This document shows, piece after piece, positions 6,531 through 14,371 of a stretch of 23,714 bases of DNA. The position numbers were made by a program, and so were the translations under genes. Source of the DNA: JACQAI01 sp035507915 (GTDB lineage: Bacteria > Pseudomonadota > Alphaproteobacteria > Elsterales > Elsteraceae); contig DATJNS010000132.1 in assembly GCA_035507915.1 (NCBI GenBank), positions 1-23,714 on the forward strand. Direction: 5' to 3'. The first letter of the stretch is position 1, and each line of letters starts with the position of its first letter. The notes beneath the pieces were generated by a model. The model had not been told where the DNA came from. It saw only the letters and a program-made list of their open reading frames with translations, and ran no database searches.

Positions 6531-7403
6531 ATGCCCGAGATCCAGCTCAAGGACCGGCTGACCGTCACGCCGACCGGCGCTGCGCTCGCCGCCGACGTCG
6601 CCGGCATCGACCTGGCGCGCCCGCTCGACGATGCGACCTTCGCCACGATCGAGCGCGCCTGGCACGAACACCTGGTGCTGCGCTTCCGCGGCCAGACGCT
6701 CGACGACGACCAGCTGATGCGCTTCAGCGCGCGGTTCGGCACGCTCGACCGTGCGCCGATCCAGGCCGCCAAGAGCAACGAGGTTCGGCCCAACGAGTGG
6801 GTCACCATCATCTCGAACGTCAAGGTCGACGGGAAGCCGATCGGCGGCCTCGGCAACTACGAGTCGCTGTGGCACACCGACATGTCCTACAACGACGAAC
6901 CGCCGATCGCGAGCCTGCTGCACGCGCACGAGGTGCCGCCCGCCGGCGGCGACACCGGTTTCGCCAACATGTACCGCGCCTACGAGACCCTGCCGGCCGA
7001 TCTGAAGGCGCGCGTCGAGGGCTTGACCTGCAAGCACGACGCCTCGCGCAACAGCGTCGGCGAGCTGCGCCGCGGCTTCAGCGACAACATGGATCCGCGC
7101 GAGACGCCGGGCGCCGTCCATCCGATCGTGCGCACCCATCCGGTGACCAAGCGCAAGGCGCTGTTCCTCGGGCGCCGGCGCAGCGCCTACGTCACCGGCC
7201 TGGCGCTCGCCGACAGCGAGAGCTTGCTCGACCGGCTGTGGACGCACGCGACCCAGCCCGCGCTCTGCTGGTTCCAGCAGTGGCGCGTCGGCGACCTGAT
7301 CATCTGGGACAATCGCTGCGTCATGCACCGGCGCGACGCGTTCGAGGACACCGCCCGGCGCGTCATGCACCGCACCCAGATCTGCGGCGACCGGCCCTAT
7401 TGA
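6531..7403 (+). CDS. TauD/TfdA-family Fe(II)/2-oxoglutarate-dependent dioxygenase
   Basis: 290-residue cytoplasmic dioxygenase. Family members use 2-oxoglutarate and O2 to hydroxylate substrates such as taurine, alkylsulfates or aryloxyacetates. The iron triad is His115 and Asp117 (SLWHTDMSY) and His266 (IWDNRCVMHRRD). Arg276/Arg277 in TARRVMHRT supplies the 2-oxoglutarate anchor. The N terminus VTPTGAALAADVAGIDLARPL and ERAWHEHLVLRFRGQ are typical of the family. A strong GGAGGAA precedes the ATG. The next gene begins 7 bases after its stop, and an ABC importer follows, suggesting a catabolic role on an imported compound. A sulfonate or alkylsulfate substrate would suit the neighbouring sox operon, but nothing in the sequence fixes that. 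Confidence 0.9.
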   Translation: MPEIQLKDRLTVTPTGAALAADVAGIDLARPLDDATFATIERAWHEHLVLRFRGQTLDDDQLMRFSARFGTLDRAPIQAAKSNEVRPNEWVTIISNVKVDGKPIGGLGNYESLWHTDMSYNDEPPIASLLHAHEVPPAGGDTGFANMYRAYETLPADLKARVEGLTCKHDASRNSVGELRRGFSDNMDPRETPGAVHPIVRTHPVTKRKALFLGRRRSAYVTGLALADSESLLDRLWTHATQPALCWFQQWRVGDLIIWDNRCVMHRRDAFEDTARRVMHRTQICGDRPY

Positions 7404-7410
7404 GCGACGG

Positions 7411-8553
7411 ATGGCGGGCCAGACCGCGGTGAGCGACGCCGCACGCGACGGGCGGACCGGCGTGACGATCGCGGAGATCGTCGTCCGCACGGTGAAGATT
7501 CCGCTCGTCACGCCCTACAAGGTGTCGAACCAGGTGTTCGACTGTTTCGATCCGCTGGTCGTCGAGATGCGCGACGCCGACGGCCGCGCCGGCTGGGGCG
7601 AGGCGCTGATCAGCGCGTTCTACAGCAACGAGACGCCGGAAGGCGGCTGGGCGTTCTGCAACGCGATGGCCGAGCGCCTGGTGGGCCTGACGGGCACCGC
7701 CGCCAAGGCGCTGCTCAGGCCGGCGATCCACGACAACTCGCACGCCGCGAGCACCTTGCTGACCGCCATCGAGATGCTCGAGCGCAATCCCCTGCTCGAC
7801 GCGCCGGCGCCGGCCGCGATCCGGCTGCTGGCGCCGGTCCATTCGATGGACGCCGGCACGGTCGGACGCGAGATCGACGCGCTGATCGCCGAGGGGTTCC
7901 GCACGCTCAAGATCAAGGTCGGGTTCGACGCCGACCGCGACCTCGAGCGCCTCCGCGCGATCCAGCGCGTGGTGGGCGGACGCGCGACGCTGCGGCTCGA
8001 CGCCAACCAGGGCTTCGACCGGGCGACCGCCTGCCGGTTCGCCGCCGCGCTCGACCCGACCGGCATCGAGCTGTTCGAGCAGCCGTGCCACAAGGACGAC
8101 TGGGATGCGAACGCGGCGGTCGCCACGGTCTCGACGGTGCCCGTGATGCTCGACGAGTCGATCTACGGCATCGCCGAGATCGATCGCGCGGCCGCCCTGC
8201 CGGGCGTCGGCTTCGTCAAGGTCAAGCTCAAGAAGCTGGGCGGGCTCGAGGAGCTCGAGCGCGCGCTCCAGCACATCCGGGCCGTCGGCCTCGAGCCGGT
8301 GCTGGGCGATGGCACCGCGACCGACATCTCGTGCTGGATGGAGGCCTGCGTCGCGCGCTCGACGATCCGCAACGCCGGCGAGATGAACGGCTTCCTCAAG
8401 CTGCAGCGCCGGCTGTTCGAGACGGAGCTGCCGTTCGTCGACGGCGCGATCCGGCTGCCGGCCGGCTTCGGGCCGCGCATCGACCGCGCCGCGCTCGCAG
8501 CGGCCACCGAGACGTCGCGCCGACACGCGCGCGTGCAGAGCGCCGCGCAGTAA
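7411..8553 (+). CDS. Enolase-superfamily enzyme, muconate cycloisomerase-like subgroup
   Basis: 380 residues with the enolase-superfamily barrel. The KxK pair is Lys167/Lys169 (TLKIKVGFD). Metal ligands are Asp197 (RLDANQGF), Glu223 (LFEQP) and Asp248 (MLDES), and the opposite-face lysine lies in VKVKLKKLGGLEE (about 270-275). That lysine arrangement marks the muconate-lactonizing / dipeptide-epimerase / o-succinylbenzoate synthase side of the superfamily rather than the mandelate racemase side. The reaction could be cycloisomerisation, racemisation or dehydration. The start is uncertain: ATG at 7411 has a poor ribosome site, and a GTG at 7462 (giving VTIAEIVVRTVKIPL) begins right at the conserved domain. 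It follows the dioxygenase by 7 bases and so shares its operon. Confidence 0.85.
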   Translation: MAGQTAVSDAARDGRTGVTIAEIVVRTVKIPLVTPYKVSNQVFDCFDPLVVEMRDADGRAGWGEALISAFYSNETPEGGWAFCNAMAERLVGLTGTAAKALLRPAIHDNSHAASTLLTAIEMLERNPLLDAPAPAAIRLLAPVHSMDAGTVGREIDALIAEGFRTLKIKVGFDADRDLERLRAIQRVVGGRATLRLDANQGFDRATACRFAAALDPTGIELFEQPCHKDDWDANAAVATVSTVPVMLDESIYGIAEIDRAAALPGVGFVKVKLKKLGGLEELERALQHIRAVGLEPVLGDGTATDISCWMEACVARSTIRNAGEMNGFLKLQRRLFETELPFVDGAIRLPAGFGPRIDRAALAAATETSRRHARVQSAAQ

Positions 8554-8614
8554 GGGCGCGCGAGCGCGCGCAGACTCGAGGACGCGAGCCCGCGCGCCTG
8601 GGGGAGGGAACGAC

Positions 8615-9643
8615 ATGAGAGCCGGCATTGCCGCCGCGATCATCGCGCTGGCCGCACTCGCGACGCCGAGCACCGCCGCGCGCGCCCAATCGGACGCGCT
8701 CGTGAAGGCGGCGCGCGCCGAAGGCCAGGTCACCTGGTACATCACCCACTATCCCGCCGACGTCGCCGAGGAGACCGGCCGCGCGTTCACGCGCAAATTT
8801 CCCGGCATCACGGTCAACGTGTTCCGGACCACCGCGCAGGTCGCCTATCAGCGGCTGCTCCAGGACCTGCGCGAGAACGTCGCCCAGTGCGACGTGTTCA
8901 GCTCGACCGACATCGGCCACTACGTGAACCTGAAGAAACAGAACCGGCTGGCCAAGTTCCATCCCGAGAACGCCGACAAGCTGATCGCGGAGTTCCGCGA
9001 CTACGATCCGGACGGCTTCTACTACCCGACCAACGCCGGGCTCGTGATCCTCGCCTACAACACCCGCAAGGTCAGCGCGGCCGACGCGCCGACGACGTGG
9101 CGCGATCTCATCGACCCCAAGTGGCGCGGCCGGGTCGCCGTCGGGCATCCCGGCTTCAGCGCCTATGTCGGCACCTGGGTCGTGATGATGAGCCAGCTCT
9201 ACGGCTGGGACTATTTCGAGAAGCTCGACAAGAACGATCCACTGATCGGCCGCTCGATCAACGACACCGTGACGGCGCTGAACTCCGGCGAGCGCTGGAT
9301 CGCCGCGTCGGCGGCGCAGACCGTGCTGGAGAACGTCGGGCGCGGCAATCCGCTGGCGATCGTCTATCCGACCGACGGCGCGCTCCTGATGGTGGCACCC
9401 TCGGCGGTGAAGGCCAACGCGCCGCATCCGAACGCCGCGCGGCTCCTGCTCGAGTTCCTGCTCGACGTCGAGCACTCGCGAATCGTGGTCGACAATGGCG
9501 GCATCTCGCTCCGGCCCGAGGTGCCGCTCAAGCCACCCGCGAAGTCGTTCCGCGAGGTCAAGATCATCCGGCCGACCGAGGCCCAGATCGTCGACGGCAT
9601 CCCCAAGGTGATCGAGAAATGGCGCGACACCTTCGGCGGCTGA
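8615..9643 (+). CDS. ABC transporter periplasmic substrate-binding protein, iron/polyamine type (copy 1)
   Basis: 342-residue secreted binding protein, with a signal peptide cleaved after about residue 24 (STAARA/QS). The fold is that of the Fe3+/spermidine/putrescine-type (family 1) binding proteins. It starts DALVKAARAEGQVTWYITH, then LLQDLRENVAQCDVFSSTD, WRDLIDPKWRGRVAVGHPGFS and GNPLAIVYPTDGALLMVAPSAV. The acidic or tyrosine ligands of ferric-binding proteins are not obvious, so iron need not be the cargo. A paralogue lies at 10431-11456, and the two are alike throughout (for example LYGWDYFE and the final WRDTFGG). GGGGGAGGGAAC precedes the ATG. Its last 25 bases overlap the start of the next gene. 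Confidence 0.88.
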   Translation: MRAGIAAAIIALAALATPSTAARAQSDALVKAARAEGQVTWYITHYPADVAEETGRAFTRKFPGITVNVFRTTAQVAYQRLLQDLRENVAQCDVFSSTDIGHYVNLKKQNRLAKFHPENADKLIAEFRDYDPDGFYYPTNAGLVILAYNTRKVSAADAPTTWRDLIDPKWRGRVAVGHPGFSAYVGTWVVMMSQLYGWDYFEKLDKNDPLIGRSINDTVTALNSGERWIAASAAQTVLENVGRGNPLAIVYPTDGALLMVAPSAVKANAPHPNAARLLLEFLLDVEHSRIVVDNGGISLRPEVPLKPPAKSFREVKIIRPTEAQIVDGIPKVIEKWRDTFGG

Positions 9644-10434
9644 GCGCCTGGAGCCTCGCGCTCGCCATCGCGTGTGGGGCCGCCGCGCTCGGCGCGCCGC
9701 GCGACACGCCGACGCCCGACTCCGGCGTGACCGACCTGCCGCTGTCCGACGGCGACGTCCAACGCGTCCTCTATCTGTCGCCCGAGCGGCCGGTCGCGGC
9801 GCTGGTGATGTTCACCGGCGGCGACGGCGTGCTCAGCATCCAGGGCAACGGCGCGATCCTGCGCGACGGCAACTTCCTCGTCCGCACGCGCCAGGACTGG
9901 GTCAAGCGCGGCTTCGCGGTCGCGATTCCCGACGTGCCGAGCGACCGCAGCAATCTGCTGGGCTACCGCCTGCGCAGCAGCTACGGCGAGATCATCCGCC
10001 GCATCGTCGCGTTCGTGCGCTCGCGCACGACCGCGCCGATCTGGCTGGTCGGGACCAGCGCCGGCAGCCCGGCGGCCGCGGCCGGCGCGGCGCGGCTGAC
10101 CCACGCCGAAATCGCCGGCGCGGTGCTGACCTCGTCGGTCAGCCGGCCGGCCCGGATCGTCAGCGAGACCGTGTTCGGCGCCGACCTCGACCGCATCGAC
10201 GTGCCCGTCCTGATCGTCAGCCACCGGGGCGATCGCTGCGGCTCCACGCCGCCGTCCGACGGCGAGCGCATTCGCAGCGCGCTCACCAAGTCGCCGAAGG
10301 TCGAGATCGTGCTGATGGACGGCGGCCTGCCGCCGAAATCCAACGAGTGCGAGGCGTTCGCCGAGCACGGCTATTACGGCGTCGAAACCGAAACGGTCGA
10401 CCGCATCGCTTCCTGGATCAAGGCACAACCATGA
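9619..10434 (+). CDS. Exported alpha/beta-hydrolase-fold protein between two binding-protein genes
   Basis: 271 residues. An N-terminal signal-like segment, SAWSLALAIACGAAALGA (about 9-26), contains a weak lipobox-like IAC; it may be secreted or lipid-anchored. The nucleophile elbow GTSAGS places Ser148. Candidate triad partners are Asp205 (SHRGDRC) and His250 (AEHGYYG). The front part, VAALVMFTGGDGVLSIQGNGAILRDGNF, looks like an oxyanion-side strand and loop. I chose ATG 9619, inside the end of the binding-protein gene (25-base overlap), since it gives the complete signal; a GTG at 9672 would cut it away. The stop overlaps the next ATG as ATGA. The hydrolysed substrate is unknown; the context suggests it processes the ligand of the importer in the periplasm. 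Confidence 0.78.
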   Translation: MARHLRRLSAWSLALAIACGAAALGAPRDTPTPDSGVTDLPLSDGDVQRVLYLSPERPVAALVMFTGGDGVLSIQGNGAILRDGNFLVRTRQDWVKRGFAVAIPDVPSDRSNLLGYRLRSSYGEIIRRIVAFVRSRTTAPIWLVGTSAGSPAAAAGAARLTHAEIAGAVLTSSVSRPARIVSETVFGADLDRIDVPVLIVSHRGDRCGSTPPSDGERIRSALTKSPKVEIVLMDGGLPPKSNECEAFAEHGYYGVETETVDRIASWIKAQP

Positions 10435-11456
10435 GACGGACGACGTTCGGCTTGCTCGCGATCGCGCTGCTCGGCATGACGGCGACGCCGGCGCGCGCGG
10501 GGCTCGACGCGCTCGCCGCCGCCGCATCCAAGGAGGGCGAGGTCACCTGGTACGTCAGCCAGACCGACTCGGCGACCGCGGACGCCGCGGCACACGCGTT
10601 CACCGGCCTCTATCCGGCGATCAAGGTCAACGTCGTGCGCACCACGACGGGGATCGCCTACCAGCGCCTGACCCAGGACCTGCGCGAGAACTCGCCGCAC
10701 TGCGACGTCTTCAGCACCACCGATCTCGGCCAATACGCGACGCTCAAGCAGCATGGCGCCCTCGCCGCCTACGCACCGGAGAACGCGCGCGGCCTGAGCC
10801 CGGAGTTCCAGAACTTCGACCCTGACGGCACCTACTACCCGACCTACGCCGGCATGGTCGTGATCGCCTACAACACCAAGAAGCTCACGGCCGACCAGGC
10901 GCCGAAGAGCTGGCGCGCGCTCGCCGATCCGATGTGGAAGGGCAAGCTGTCGCTCGGCCATCCGGCTTTCAGCGGCTATGTCGGCAATTGGGTGGTCGAG
11001 CTGAAGAAGCTGTACGGCTGGGACTATTTCGAGCGCCTCGCGCGCAACGACCCGCTGGTCAGCCGCTCGATCATCGACACCGTCACGGTGCTGAACTCGG
11101 GCGAGCGCGTCGTCGCGGTGAGCCCGTCGCCGTCGGCGCTCGAGAGCATCGACAAGGGCAACCCGCTGGCGGTGATCTATCCCGAGGAAGGCGCCATCCT
11201 GATGATCGCGCCATCGGCGGTGCTCGCCAGCGCGCCGCACCCGAACGCCGGCCGGCTGTTCCTCGAGTTCCTGCTCGGGCCCGCCTATGCCGAGGTCACG
11301 GTCAAGAGCCGCGGCGAGTCGCTGCGACCCGACGTGCCGGCGCTGCCCGGCTTCACCTCGTTCCGCCAGGTCAAGACCGTGCATCTGCCGGTGAAGGACG
11401 TGCTCGACGGCATCCCGACGGTGACCGAGCAATGGCGCGACACCTTCGGCGGCTGA
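10431..11456 (+). CDS. ABC transporter periplasmic substrate-binding protein, iron/polyamine type (copy 2)
   Basis: 341-residue paralogue of the binding protein at 8615-9643, with a signal peptide ending about residue 23 (TPARA). Shared blocks include AYQRL.QDLREN, DGTYYPTYAGMVVIAYNTKKL, SLGHPAFSGYVGNWVV, LYGWDYFE, DTVTVLNSGER, GNPLAVIYPEEGAILMIAPSAV and the ending WRDTFGG. By eye the proteins are about 60% identical and align without large gaps. ATG 10431 overlaps the hydrolase stop as ATGA. The permease gene starts 13 bases after its stop. It is probably the main receptor for that permease, with copy 1 widening the ligand range; this is inference. Confidence 0.88.
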   Translation: MRRTTFGLLAIALLGMTATPARAGLDALAAAASKEGEVTWYVSQTDSATADAAAHAFTGLYPAIKVNVVRTTTGIAYQRLTQDLRENSPHCDVFSTTDLGQYATLKQHGALAAYAPENARGLSPEFQNFDPDGTYYPTYAGMVVIAYNTKKLTADQAPKSWRALADPMWKGKLSLGHPAFSGYVGNWVVELKKLYGWDYFERLARNDPLVSRSIIDTVTVLNSGERVVAVSPSPSALESIDKGNPLAVIYPEEGAILMIAPSAVLASAPHPNAGRLFLEFLLGPAYAEVTVKSRGESLRPDVPALPGFTSFRQVKTVHLPVKDVLDGIPTVTEQWRDTFGG

Positions 11457-11473
11457 CGCGCGCGTCGCAATGA
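11432..11473 (+). other. 13-codon mini-ORF bridging binding-protein stop and permease start
   Basis: The last 25 bases of binding-protein copy 2 repeat the sequence that starts the hydrolase gene after copy 1 (MARHLRRL). Here the same ATG opens a frame of only 13 codons (MARHLRRLTRASQ) whose TGA overlaps the permease ATG as ATGA. It is either a remnant of the hydrolase start carried along in a duplication, or a coupling peptide that delivers ribosomes to the permease start. Confidence 0.4.
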
Positions 11474-13218
11474 GCCGGAGCGCACCCGCCGGAAATCTCG
11501 CCGCCGGCTCGCCTCGAACCGTCACCCTGGCGGCCCGCATGCGCGCGCTCGACCCGACCGTGCTCGTCTGGTTGGCGCTCGCGGCGGTGCTGATCTTCCT
11601 GGTCGTCAACCCGCTGCTGCGCCTGGTGCTGACCAGCTTCCAGGCGGCCGATACGCGCGCCTTCACGGTGGCGAACTACATCGAAGCCTACAGCCGGCCG
11701 CGCTACATCGAGGCGCTGCGGAACTCCCTGATGCTGGGCGCGGCGGTGTCGGCGCTCACGCTGTTGTTCGCGGTGCCGATGGCGTGGGCAATCTCGCGCA
11801 CCGACATGCCGGGCAAGCATCTGATCCGGCTCGGCGCGTTCGGCGCGTTCGTGACCCCGCCCTATCTCGGCGCGATCGGCTGGATCCTGCTCGCCGGCCC
11901 AAACGCCGGCTGGCTCAACCGCGCCTGGATGGGACTGACCGGCGCCGAGCACGGCCTGTTCGACATCTACAGCTTCCCCGGCCTCACCTTCATCATCGCG
12001 ATCTATTCGTTCCCCTACGTGTTCATCTTCACGAGCGCGGCGCTCGAGGTCGTGTCGTCGGAGATGGAGGATGCGGCGAGCATCCTGGGCGCCGGCGTCC
12101 TGCGCACGACCTGGAAGGTCACGCTCCCGATGGTGATGCCGGCGATCCTCGGCGGCGTGATCGTGACCTTCCTCGAGGCGATCGCGCTGTTCGGCTCGCC
12201 TGCGCTGATCGCGCTGCCCGCCCGCTTCAACGTGGTGACGACGCAGCTCTGGCAGTTCTTCAGCTACCCCGTGAAGGTCGAGGTCGCGGCGGCCTACGCC
12301 ATGCCGCTGCTCGGCATCACGGTCGCGCTGTTCTGGCTGCAGAGCCGGATCACGCGCCGCAAGGGCTACGTGGCGCTCACCGGCAAGGGCGGCGCGCGCC
12401 GTCCGATCCGCCTCGGCGCCTGGCGCTGGGCGATGCTCGGCTACTGCCTCCTGATCGTGTCGATGTCGGTGCTGCTGCCCTACCTGGCGCTGAGCCAGGC
12501 GGCGTTCGCGCGCGCCTGGGGCCAGGGCGTCTCGCTCGCCAATTTCTCGCTCGACAACTTCCACTTCATCCTGTTCGAGCACCGCACCGCGCAGCAGTCC
12601 GTGATCAACAGCTTCGTCTACGCGGCGTGGGCGGCCTGCCTGGCGATCGGGCTGGCGCTCGCCATCGCCTACATCGTGACGCGCGAGCTGCTGCCGTTCG
12701 CCAAGCTGCTGGGTTTCGTCGCCATGGCGCCGTTCGTGATCCCCGGCATCGTGCTGGCGATCGGCTTCTACGCCGCCTACGCGCCGCCGCCGTTGGCGCT
12801 CTACGACACCGCCGCGATCCTGGTGCTGGCATTCACCACGCGCTTCCTGCCGATCGCCTACGCCAACGCGGCCGCCGCGATGCGCAGCTTCAATCCCGAG
12901 ATGGAGGAGGCGGTGCGCATCCTGGGCGGCACGCGGCTGACCGCGATCCGCCGCGTCGTCGCGCCGCTGCTCAAGCGCAGCCTGGTCGGCGCCTGGCTGC
13001 TCGTCTTCATCCCGGCCACCCGCGAGCTCAGCGCCGCGATCTTTCTCTACGGCCCGAACACGCGGACGATGTCCGTCATGCTGTTCGACCTCAGCGAGGA
13101 GGGCAATTTCGAGCACCTGGCGGCGCTCGGCCTGCTGCTGCTGGTCGGCACGGTCGCGATCGTCGCGCTCGGCTACCGCGTGATCGGCCGCGACTTCATG
13201 GTACGCGGCGGCTCCTGA
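11470..13218 (+). CDS. ABC transporter permease, two fused membrane domains (Fe3+/polyamine-type, FbpB-like)
   Basis: 582 residues carrying two permease domains in tandem, about 12 membrane helices, as in ferric-ion-type importers. The first helix is VLVWLALAAVLIFLVV (about 31-46). Each half has an ATPase-coupling EAA-like loop: EMEDAASILGAGVLRTTWKV...P in the first and EMEEAVRILGGTRLTAIRRVVAPLL in the second. A linker with RRPIRLGAWRW joins the halves at about 300-320. The ATG at 11470 lies 13 bases after the binding-protein stop. Its own stop TGA overlaps the ATPase ATG (TGATG). One such polypeptide can serve as the full channel with the ATPase dimer. The cargo is unknown. Confidence 0.92.
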   Translation: MSRSAPAGNLAAGSPRTVTLAARMRALDPTVLVWLALAAVLIFLVVNPLLRLVLTSFQAADTRAFTVANYIEAYSRPRYIEALRNSLMLGAAVSALTLLFAVPMAWAISRTDMPGKHLIRLGAFGAFVTPPYLGAIGWILLAGPNAGWLNRAWMGLTGAEHGLFDIYSFPGLTFIIAIYSFPYVFIFTSAALEVVSSEMEDAASILGAGVLRTTWKVTLPMVMPAILGGVIVTFLEAIALFGSPALIALPARFNVVTTQLWQFFSYPVKVEVAAAYAMPLLGITVALFWLQSRITRRKGYVALTGKGGARRPIRLGAWRWAMLGYCLLIVSMSVLLPYLALSQAAFARAWGQGVSLANFSLDNFHFILFEHRTAQQSVINSFVYAAWAACLAIGLALAIAYIVTRELLPFAKLLGFVAMAPFVIPGIVLAIGFYAAYAPPPLALYDTAAILVLAFTTRFLPIAYANAAAAMRSFNPEMEEAVRILGGTRLTAIRRVVAPLLKRSLVGAWLLVFIPATRELSAAIFLYGPNTRTMSVMLFDLSEEGNFEHLAALGLLLLVGTVAIVALGYRVIGRDFMVRGGS

Positions 13219-14291
13219 TGGCGAAGCTCACGCTCGATGGCATCTCGCGCCGGTTCGGCGACGCCGTCGCGGTCGACGATTTCACGCTCGCGCTCGAGGC
13301 CGGCGAGTTCGTCTCGCTGCTCGGCCCGTCGGGCTGCGGCAAGACCACGACCCTGCGCATGATCGCGGGTTTCATCACGCCGAGCGCCGGCACGATCGAG
13401 ATGGACGGGCGCGTGCTGTCCTCGCCCAGCCTGTCGGTGCCGCCGGAGAGCCGGCGCATGTCGATGATCTTCCAGAGCTACGCCATCTGGCCGAACATGA
13501 CGGTGGCCCAGAACGTCGGCTTCGGCCTGCAGGTCCGCAAGCTGCCGGCCGCGGAGATCCGCCGCAAGGTCGACGAGATTCTCGACGTCGTGCGCATGGG
13601 CGAGCTCGGCGGCCGCTATCCGGCCGAGCTGTCGGGCGGCCAGCAGCAGCGCGTCGCGTTGGCGCGCGCGATCGTGATCCAGCCCGAGGTGTTGCTGCTC
13701 GACGAGCCGCTGTCGAATCTCGACGCCAACCTGCGCGAGGAGATGCGTTACGAGATTCGCCGCCTGCACGACGCCTTCAAGATCACGACCGTCTACGTGA
13801 CGCACGACCAGGCCGAGGCGATGGTGACCTCCGACCGCATCGCGGTGATGAACCGTGGCCGCATCGAGCAGGTCGACACGCCGTTCGCGATCTACAACCG
13901 GCCGCGCACGCGCTTCGTCGCCGGCTTCATCGGCCGGACCAATTTCCTCGAAGGCACGCGCGCCGGCGACGAGATCGGCTTCGCCGGCTTCGCCGTCAAG
14001 GCCGCGCTGTTCCCCGACGCTCCAGCCGGCGGCGGGCGCGTCGTGCTCGCGGTCCGGCCGCAGGCGATCGGCCTCGCGCGCCGCCCGCCCGACGACGCCA
14101 ACCGCGGCTGGTGGATCGAGGGAACCGTGACCCAGCGCGCCTATCTGGGCGAGGTGTGGGACTACACGGTGGCGCCCGCCGGCAGCGCGCTGACCCTGCG
14201 GGTCTCGACGCCGCCGTCGGTCGCGGTCGAGGTCGGCGAACCGGTGTGGCTCGAGATCGACCCCGCGCACGTCGCGCTGATCCCGAGCTGA
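13218..14291 (+). CDS. ABC transporter ATP-binding protein, iron/polyamine-type (FbpC/PotA-like)
   Basis: 357-residue ATPase that powers the importer encoded just upstream. It has Walker A GPSGCGKT (36-43), Q-loop FQSYAIWPNMTV (about 85-96), signature LSGGQQQR (138-145), Walker B VLLLDEP (158-164) and switch histidine His196 (VYVTHDQAEA). The C-terminal third (about 240-357) is a TOBE-type regulatory domain, with GRTNFLEG, VLAVRPQAIGL and a final strand ending AHVALIPS. The start is taken as ATG 13218, whose A is the last base of the permease stop. Last gene of the operon that began with the dioxygenase. Confidence 0.94.
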   Translation: MAKLTLDGISRRFGDAVAVDDFTLALEAGEFVSLLGPSGCGKTTTLRMIAGFITPSAGTIEMDGRVLSSPSLSVPPESRRMSMIFQSYAIWPNMTVAQNVGFGLQVRKLPAAEIRRKVDEILDVVRMGELGGRYPAELSGGQQQRVALARAIVIQPEVLLLDEPLSNLDANLREEMRYEIRRLHDAFKITTVYVTHDQAEAMVTSDRIAVMNRGRIEQVDTPFAIYNRPRTRFVAGFIGRTNFLEGTRAGDEIGFAGFAVKAALFPDAPAGGGRVVLAVRPQAIGLARRPPDDANRGWWIEGTVTQRAYLGEVWDYTVAPAGSALTLRVSTPPSVAVEVGEPVWLEIDPAHVALIPS

Positions 14292-14371
14292 GGCGCCGGT
14301 AGGCCCCGCGTGAACCGGCGAGCGCGTCGGCGCTTGTTGTCGCGGCGCGATCGAACCGCCATGTTTGCCCC

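Noticed and set aside
11371..13116. 581-codon minus-strand frame rich in His, Arg, Glu and Gln
   Set aside because: Shadow of the double permease gene, whose membrane helices and EAA loops are convincing.
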